Source of the DNA: CAZCVI01 sp964502145
GTDB taxonomy: Bacteria > Acidobacteriota > Aminicenantia > UBA2199
NCBI GenBank assembly: GCA_964502145.1
Contig: CAZCVI010000061.1
Location: 1-46,670 of the forward strand
Length of the DNA: 46,670 nt
Direction of reading: 5' to 3'
This document shows positions 42,069 to 46,670 of the stretch, in pieces. A program made the translations under genes and the position numbers. Under the pieces are notes generated by a model that was not told where the DNA came from, made no database searches, and saw only the letters and a list, made by a program, of their open reading frames with translations. Position 1 is the stretch's first letter, and each line of letters begins with the position of its first letter.

Positions 42069-42413
42069 CTAATTCAGTTTAAAAAAGGGGAGTTTCGGGA
42101 TAGACAGCGATGAGGGAATCACCGCGATTTTTAATTTTTTGCAATAGTGGGGCAGCAGGAGTTGTTCAAAGAGGAAGCGGAGTGGTAATTTGCGGAAGAA
42201 TTTGCTTTTGATTGTGATCAGTTCGCATAGAGAATTATTGTTCTCTGGTATTTCTGCCGCCCATTCTGGGTCGTCATCTTGGGCAAAAAAAAAGAATTGG
42301 TCTTCCCGCGTTATCCGGTTCATTTTGATAATCTCCCGGATCATAAACACGGCGTGAATACCGATTCCTGTCTTTTGGACTGGAATTTGAGTCAAATCAA
42401 TGGCAATATTCAT
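42069..42413 (-). pseudogene. Truncated copy of the GT4 gene (97 codons plus junk tail)
   Basis: The first 97 residues are identical to the intact GT4 protein (MNIAIDLTQIPVQKTGIGIH ... LKIAV) and then shift to 17 unrelated residues ending at TAA 42069. It lacks the donor half and cannot be an active transferase. It is the outer end of the 335-bp direct repeat and keeps the same upstream region, so it may still be transcribed. Confidence 0.9.
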
Positions 42414-42454
42414 GAATTACTATTGTAACACACAATAACCCGTTTTGGGAAGCC
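42120..42454. repeat. 335-bp perfect direct repeat, outer copy
   Basis: Exact partner of 39728-40062. It ends with AAGCC (42450-42454), after which sequence diverges (CTGGAT against TTACAC). Confidence 0.95.
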
Positions 42455-42505
42455 CTGGATTTATCTTGGATTCACTGCCAAGTTTTTGAGAGTATCAAAA
42501 AAGCA

Positions 42506-42597
42506 AGTGGGAAATATGGGAAGTATGAGAATTATGGGAATTATGGGATAAGCAAAAAAATTCCCATTCCTCCCATACTTCCCATACTTCCCATTAA
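42506..42597. repeat. GGGA-minisatellite hairpin element (copy 5)
   Basis: GGGAAATAT/GGGAAGTAT/GGGAATTAT units, a loop of ATAAGCAAAAAAA, then complementary CCCATTCCT/CCCATACTT units. The left flank GTATCAAAAAAGCAAGTGGG is shared with copies 2 and 3; the right flank is CCCATTAATC. It lies downstream of the TIR gene. The 312-nt gap 42414-42725 holds the repeat border, this element and the palindromic element at 42679-42727. Confidence 0.85.
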
Positions 42598-42678
42598 TCT
42601 ATTTAACCACGTTTAAAAGCCTTGCAAAAGGCAGGCAAGGATCTGTTTTTTCCCCTAACCATGTTTTCGCCGCTTATT

Positions 42679-42727
42679 AATGCGCCAGGATGGCGCGTCT
42701 ACGTAGACGCGACATCCTTGTCGCATT
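42679..42727. repeat. Palindromic intergenic element, second copy
   Basis: GCGCCAGGATGGCGC and GCGACATCCTTGTCGC hairpins meet at a central GTCTACGTAGAC. Same family as 4345-4416, but the halves are in the other order. It covers the TAA stop of the TIR gene (42726-42728). Confidence 0.7.
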
Positions 42728-45515
42728 ATTTTATGCAACTGTTTCCTCTTCCTAGCTTCCCTCTCCTCCCGTATCCCGTCTCTCTAATCAGTTCCGCCGC
42801 CTTCTTTTCATTCTCTTCCGCTTCCTCTTTCTTTCCTTGCGCCAGACAAAGCTCTTTTTTTTCCAAATAATAGTCGCACAGATGGAGTTTCATGCCCCCC
42901 AATTCCGCGATGTCGCGGACTTCGTTCAGATCATCATGGGCTTTGGCATACTCGTGGGTCAGACGGAAATATTGCGCACGGGCCAGAAGGCCACGGGGTA
43001 AATGATGTTGTGCTCCCGCTTCCCGCAGTCCCGCCACCGCCTCTTCCAGAAAGGGTTTGGCCTTGTCCAGGGAACACAATTTCAGCCACCCCCGACCCAA
43101 GGTGAGTTTATTTAATGCAATATCTAAAAGAGAACCTTGTTGTGTCCCCCATTCCAGTGTTTTCTCCGCCCGTGTGATCACCTCGATGGCCTGCCCGGGG
43201 CTCTGATTTTCCAGCAGGAAGTCGCAGAAGCGATACCCTTGCACCGAATAAAGGAAGGGAAATTGCGGTTGACTTTTTTTTTGTTTGGCTTCGGCCTCCC
43301 GGAACCATTTTTCCGCTTCTGGTTTCGCGCCGGACACATGGAGGGCATCGGCAAGGGTGGTTCTAAACATCATTTGAGATTCCCAATCCCCGCTACGGTC
43401 GGCATGAGCCACACTCTGCCGGGCCATCGCCACCGCCCCCGGGGCATCACCCAGTGTCAGCAGCAGTTCGCTGAGGTTGGAGGCACCCGTTGCGGCATTT
43501 TTCCAATCTTCCCGTTGAACAGCCAATTCCAATCCCGCTTTCATGGGCTGAATCGCCTCCAGCAGCCGCCCCACCGCACGAAGACCAAAGGCCGCCAAAC
43601 TCAAAACCACTGCTTTCCATGCCTCCGTCAGCCCCGCCACCGGTTGGCTCCAGGGGCGAGCGAAAAAAAACGACAGCGCGGCTAAAAACGAACCAAACGC
43701 TCCCAGTGTATGAACTATATATGCTTCTTTTCCTCTCAACATCCTTTTCCAATACACCTCAACCTCCACTTCCTGGTGCAATCCCGCCTTGCAGCCGTGG
43801 GCCACCGCTGCAAAAAGGGGTTCCATCTCCACCAACGTATCCGGTTTCTCTTTCTTGGGAAGCTGCTTAAAATAGTGGTACAGTCGCAGGTGTGCCTGTT
43901 GCCAGCCTTCGGGATTTTTCGCACACAAGGTTGCCCCGAAATGTTCCCGCACCAACGGGTGGCAGTCCAACGTGCCCGTTTTGTGCCCCTGTGCTCCCCC
44001 TAACAAACGGACTTCCCGCAAATGGCTTAAGGCATACTGCCACTCTTCCCCGGTGATACCCACCAAACGGTCCGTCACTCCGGGAATCACCGGTTCTTTT
44101 AGCAATTCCGCAATCACTTCCTGTGCCACCGGACGATCAAAAAGACCCAGCAGGAACAGAATATCCCGTTCCGGCGATTCACCCAACCATTTTTCATAGG
44201 CTTCCATCACCCGTTCTGCATGATACCCCTGGTGCCGCTCGTTGGCTAAACGGGGTATTTCATCGCGGCGGCGCACATCCCCCTCAAAGACTCTTTTGAT
44301 ATATAACCCCAACAGCGTCAACGCCAACGCATGACCCGCATACTCGCGCACGGCCTGCTGCAAATCCAGCGGCGCACCCATGGTCACCCCCAAACTCTTT
44401 AACAATAACACACCCGCCTCCGTGGACAGATGTTCCAAGAGAATCTCTTGGTGCCCGTAGGTCAAGCGCTGTTTTAAGTCCGTGATCGGTTCCCGTGTCG
44501 AGATGACACACAAGCCACCCTGGCTGCACCCGCCCAGAGCCAACTCTTTTAAGAGTGCGGCCAGCCCCTGGTCCTTTAATTTGCCATCCAGGCCTTTTAC
44601 TTCGTTCGGTGGGTATTGCAGCGGTTCCAAGCCGTCCAGGATGAGCAAGCATTTGTGCTGCCGCAACAACCGCGCCAAACGCCGTCCCTTGTCCACGGCT
44701 GAACCAGCTTGGGGATCTGTTTCGCCGAACCATAACAGGGTCTCCATAAAGAATTCATCCGCAGAGACCTGTTTGCCTTCGGTGGCGCCCTGGCTGTAAA
44801 AAGACCAGCCAAAGATTTTTTCGGCGCCACCATAGTTATCCATAGCCATGTGATTCAACCATTGATTGACCAATGCCGTTTTGCCCACGCCGCCCCAGGC
44901 GACCAGGGAGATAATATGCGTGTGGGGGTCCGCCCAGGCGGTATCTAACAGTTTTAATTCGTTTTCTCTGCCGAAGAGGTGGGCGCCGGTGGCGGGTAAG
45001 CGATCTAAGGAGATGTGGGCGGTGCTGGGTGGGGGAGTGGGAATTATGGGAGTTATGGGAGGAATGGGAGGAATGGGAGTTATGGGAGAAAGAATGAGTT
45101 GGGATAAATTGGCTAATTCTGTTTCCCATTTTGGTTTGGTTAAAGTGGAGAGAGGCTTTCCGTCTTTGGGATACCATTGGATTTTTGAGAGCCAGGGGAT
45201 GGGTTTAATCGGGCAGGGGCGCAGGATGATGGGAATCACTTTAATACCTTCGCTTTGGCGCCGTTGCAGGATTAATGGCACTTCCGTGCCCATGATAAAA
45301 TCAGAGGTTAGGAAGTCGGCGGAAATTAACAACACCACTACCTTTGCCTTGTTTAATTCTTCCGCTATCCTGGGCAACCAATCGGAACCGGGAGCGATAT
45401 CCCGGTCGTTCCATGAGTGCAAAAGCCCTTGTTTTTCCAGAACTTTCAGGTGCGTGACCACCCGGTCTTTCCAAGCTTCATCCTTGTGACTATAACTGAT
45501 AAAAACAGATTCCAT
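42726..45515 (-). CDS. TIR-STAND NTPase-TPR protein (NLR-like, defence candidate)
   Basis: 929 residues from ATG 45515; 55 codons of open frame upstream contain the promoter. Residues 1-140 are a TIR domain: VFISYSHKDEAWKDRVV, WNDRDIAPGSDWLPRI and FIMGTEVPL, with E78 at the catalytic place of NAD-cleaving TIRs. Residues 143-163 are a Pro/Ile/Thr linker encoded by the GGGA minisatellite. An NB-ARC-like STAND NTPase follows: FGRENEL box, Walker A GGVGKT (208-213), Walker B LLILDGLEPL near 290-299. The last ~300 residues are TPR-like helices. Similar TIR-NB-TPR proteins are bacterial immune sensors that deplete NAD+ on phage infection (family knowledge); that function here is inference. GAGG precedes the start. 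A paralogue begins at 46670. Confidence 0.88.
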   Translation of the reverse strand: MESVFISYSHKDEAWKDRVVTHLKVLEKQGLLHSWNDRDIAPGSDWLPRIAEELNKAKVVVLLISADFLTSDFIMGTEVPLILQRRQSEGIKVIPIILRPCPIKPIPWLSKIQWYPKDGKPLSTLTKPKWETELANLSQLILSPITPIPPIPPITPIIPTPPPSTAHISLDRLPATGAHLFGRENELKLLDTAWADPHTHIISLVAWGGVGKTALVNQWLNHMAMDNYGGAEKIFGWSFYSQGATEGKQVSADEFFMETLLWFGETDPQAGSAVDKGRRLARLLRQHKCLLILDGLEPLQYPPNEVKGLDGKLKDQGLAALLKELALGGCSQGGLCVISTREPITDLKQRLTYGHQEILLEHLSTEAGVLLLKSLGVTMGAPLDLQQAVREYAGHALALTLLGLYIKRVFEGDVRRRDEIPRLANERHQGYHAERVMEAYEKWLGESPERDILFLLGLFDRPVAQEVIAELLKEPVIPGVTDRLVGITGEEWQYALSHLREVRLLGGAQGHKTGTLDCHPLVREHFGATLCAKNPEGWQQAHLRLYHYFKQLPKKEKPDTLVEMEPLFAAVAHGCKAGLHQEVEVEVYWKRMLRGKEAYIVHTLGAFGSFLAALSFFFARPWSQPVAGLTEAWKAVVLSLAAFGLRAVGRLLEAIQPMKAGLELAVQREDWKNAATGASNLSELLLTLGDAPGAVAMARQSVAHADRSGDWESQMMFRTTLADALHVSGAKPEAEKWFREAEAKQKKSQPQFPFLYSVQGYRFCDFLLENQSPGQAIEVITRAEKTLEWGTQQGSLLDIALNKLTLGRGWLKLCSLDKAKPFLEEAVAGLREAGAQHHLPRGLLARAQYFRLTHEYAKAHDDLNEVRDIAELGGMKLHLCDYYLEKKELCLAQGKKEEAEENEKKAAELIRETGYGRRGKLGRGNSCIK
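45037..45089. repeat. GGGA-minisatellite inside the TIR coding region (copy 6)
   Basis: GGGAATTAT/GGGAGTTAT/GGGAGGAAT units, one arm only, read on the minus strand in frame as PIPPIPPITP-type residues of the TIR-NTPase linker. Each unit is 9 nt, so length changes keep the frame. Confidence 0.9.
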
Positions 45516-45549
45516 CGACAGCCTCGTGTTTTTTATTTCATTAAAGAAC

Positions 45550-45578
45550 AGTATACACCAATAAATATAAAAAGTCAG
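45550..45578 (-). promoter_or_regulatory. Promoter of the TIR gene
   Basis: Minus strand CTGACT (45573-45578), 17-nt spacer ending TG-G-TG, TATACT (45550-45555). The predicted start near 45543 gives a 28-nt leader with GAGG before ATG 45515. It is back to back with the YgiT-gene promoter. Confidence 0.55.
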
Positions 45579-45631
45579 CCATAAAGGAAAAGATTTATTT
45601 CCACGGTGACTATTATTATACCGGGTGAGTC

Positions 45632-45660
45632 TTGATTTGTTCTGGCGGTAGTGGTATATT
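45632..45660 (+). promoter_or_regulatory. Promoter of the YgiT-type gene
   Basis: TTGATT (45632-45637), 17-nt spacer ending TGG (extended -10), TATATT (45655-45660). The predicted start near 45667 gives a leader of about 96 nt, which holds an 8-codon frame at 45704-45730 with AAGG before it. Confidence 0.55.
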
Positions 45661-45762
45661 TTACTCTTAAATAGAACCAATAATGGAAAACACGAAGGTA
45701 TAGATGAATGATGTCTATGAGATTAATTAAACGCTTTATTGCCTCGGAAGAGGAGAGAATAA

Positions 45763-46029
45763 ATGGCCAAAGTAAGAAAGTGTCCTGAATGTCAGGGAAT
45801 AATACAGTGTGGTGAAACAGAACTAACGTATGAATTAGCAAAAATTCGGGTTTCCATAAAAAATGTTCCAGCCAGTGTTTGCAGTCAATGTGGGCGATCA
45901 TTTGTTGATGGACATACGGCTGAAGATGTGAATCGGTTGGTAAATAGGGTGGTGGAAGATATTGATAGTTTCAGTAAAACGCATCCCCAAACGATTGATA
46001 GACACAGAGAAGTGGCAATTGCCGTGTAA
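45763..46029 (+). CDS. YgiT-type zinc-finger protein (antitoxin-like), orphan
   Basis: 88 residues. Two CxxC pairs, CPECQG and CSQCGRSF, frame a short strand region (YELAKIRVSIKNVPASV), the YgiT-type zinc finger that forms the N-terminal half of MqsA antitoxins and of many small DUF4258/MqsR-partner antitoxins. The C-terminal helix (AEDVNRLVNRVVEDI) could be a dimer or toxin-binding part. The usual toxin gene would sit directly upstream, but no frame of suitable size is present in the 96-nt leader or just downstream. GAGGAGAG precedes ATG 45763. It lies between two TIR-family genes on the other strand. The zinc-finger call is firm; antitoxin activity is inferred. Confidence 0.85.
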   Translation: MAKVRKCPECQGIIQCGETELTYELAKIRVSIKNVPASVCSQCGRSFVDGHTAEDVNRLVNRVVEDIDSFSKTHPQTIDRHREVAIAV

Positions 46030-46090
46030 AAGATTAATTATAAACAAAAGCGCCCTGCGGGCACTCTTTAAACGCCTGCGGCAGAAAAGA

Positions 46091-46234
46091 GGGAAGTTAG
46101 GAAACTAGGAAACAAGGAAGTTAGGAAAAAAAAAGAATGAACCGTGAAGCAACAAGCAACATGGAATTTTTCTCTTTTTCTTTTTTAATTTTTCTTTTTC
46201 CTAACTTCCTAGTTTCCTAACATCCTAACTTCCC
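46091..46234. repeat. GTTAGGAA-repeat hairpin element
   Basis: GGGAAGTTAGGAAACTAGG... (46091-46128) and the complement ...CCTAACATCCTAACTTCCC (46196-46234) form long imperfect arms with an AT-rich loop. It lies at the end of the minus-strand TIR paralogue, and its right arm encodes that protein's last residues and TAG stop (46217-46219). This is a different repeat unit from the GGGA family but the same architecture. Confidence 0.75.
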
Positions 46235-46670
46235 TCTCCTCCCGTATCCCGTCTCTCTAATCAGTTCCCCCGCCTTCTTTTCATTCTCCCCCGCTTCATC
46301 TTCCAAGCCTTCCGCCAGACAAAGCTCTTTTTTTTCCAAATAATAGTCGCACAGATGGAGTTTCATGCCCCCCAATTCCGCGATGTCGCGGACTTCGTTC
46401 AGATCATCATGGGCTTTGGCATACTCGTGGGTCAGACGGTAATATTGCGCACGGGCCAGAAGACCACGGGGTAAATCATCTTGTTGACCAGCTTCCCGCA
46501 GTCCCGCCACCGCCTCTTCCAGAAAGGGTTTGGCCTTGTCCAGAAAACACAATTTCATCCACGCCCGGCCCATGGTGAGTGTATCTAATGCAACATCAAG
46601 AAGCCCCAAATATTCTTTTGCAATTTCAAGCCCTTTCTCCGCCCGTGTGATCACCTCGTTGGCCTGCCCG
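46217..46670 (-). CDS. C-terminal end of a paralogue of the TIR-STAND-TPR protein (partial)
   Basis: The frame runs off the window at 46670, so only the last ~150 residues are seen. They match the TPR end of the protein at 42726-45515 almost throughout: VITRAEK, LAKAKPFLEEAVAGLREAG-like (DKAKPFLEEAVAGLREAG), AKAHDDLNEVRDIAEL and GGMKLHLCDYYLEKKELCL. At the DNA level 127 consecutive bases are identical (42840-42966 against 46313-46439). Whether the upstream part carries a TIR or another effector domain cannot be seen. The protein ends earlier, as RRGKLGC, inside the GTTAGGAA repeat. Confidence 0.85.
   Translation of the reverse strand, partial: GQANEVITRAEKGLEIAKEYLGLLDVALDTLTMGRAWMKLCFLDKAKPFLEEAVAGLREAGQQDDLPRGLLARAQYYRLTHEYAKAHDDLNEVRDIAELGGMKLHLCDYYLEKKELCLAEGLEDEAGENEKKAGELIRETGYGRRGKLGC

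Noticed and set aside
6690..42597. CRISPR array in the GGGA repeats
   Set aside because: Units are 9 nt with no spacers of regular length and no cas genes.
43137..43685. Long open frame opposite the TIR gene
   Set aside because: Shadow of the TPR coding region; no recognisable domain or start signal.
45516..45680. 55-codon extension of the TIR frame
   Set aside because: It contains the -35/-10 promoter, and GAGG precedes ATG 45515 at the true TIR opening.
45661..45762. Toxin gene upstream of the YgiT gene
   Set aside because: Only an 8-codon frame fits; a toxin of normal size is impossible here.

Overview
The window reads as chromosomal DNA from a diderm (Gram-negative type) bacterium. It carries two probable lipoproteins, a BamA/TamA-like outer-membrane barrel, a Tat-type signal and an envelope glycan cluster. 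GC content looks middling and genes lie on both strands in short operons. HspR, multi-domain signalling proteins, a TIR-STAND-TPR protein and many GGGANTNATG-type minisatellite hairpins recall Candidatus Aminicenantes/Acidobacteriota genomes from memory; that placement is a low-confidence inference. No rRNA, tRNA, CRISPR array, integrase or complete transposon was seen.

Layout. 0.2-8.5 kb (minus): a TPR-GAF histidine kinase overlapping a REC-histidine kinase, a REC-class III cyclase followed by a GH25 lysozyme, and a GT9 glycosyltransferase. 8.5-17.1 kb: a type III restriction-modification pair (minus), then on the plus strand a FluC fluoride channel with a DUF190 partner, an AAA ATPase with a nuclease-like C-terminus and a CBM9-like protein. 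17.1-23.5 kb: a repeat hairpin, a lysine-rich repeat ORF, a secreted beta-propeller (minus), then a heat-shock-type operon dnaJ-hspR-sigma factor-DnaC-like-MoxR-membrane protein. 23.5-31.5 kb: two arsenosugar-type glycosyltransferases (minus), the outer-membrane barrel, a GlpD-like oxidoreductase/SDR epimerase/HxH hydrolase operon and a C69-like peptidase. 31.7-34.6 kb: an Rpn-type nuclease, a lipoprotein and a Tat-exported aldo/keto reductase with ferredoxin cysteines. 34.7-42.4 kb (minus): a polysaccharide cluster (GT4, GT2, WecA-like, GT4, Alg14-like, Alg13-like), then a methyltransferase and tail-fibre-like gene bracketed by a perfect 335-bp direct repeat whose outer copy is a truncated GT4 gene. 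42.7-46.7 kb: a TIR-STAND-TPR protein, an orphan YgiT-type zinc-finger gene and the C-terminal end of a paralogue of the TIR protein running off the window.

Three signals stand out. First, seven genes without a convincing Shine-Dalgarno have a TTGNNN-17-TANNNT promoter 5-7 nt before the start codon, so their mRNAs should be leaderless or nearly so; many other genes have clear GGAGG sites, so two initiation modes coexist. Second, a family of hairpins built from short GGGA-rich repeats with shared flanks sits just after stop codons, and the same repeat is read in frame as the Pro/Ile linker of the TIR protein. Third, the 335-bp perfect repeat suggests a recently inserted 2.4-kb cassette in the glycan locus. 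The heat-shock operon has a perfect 7-bp-arm palindrome between -35 and -10, a plausible HspR operator.
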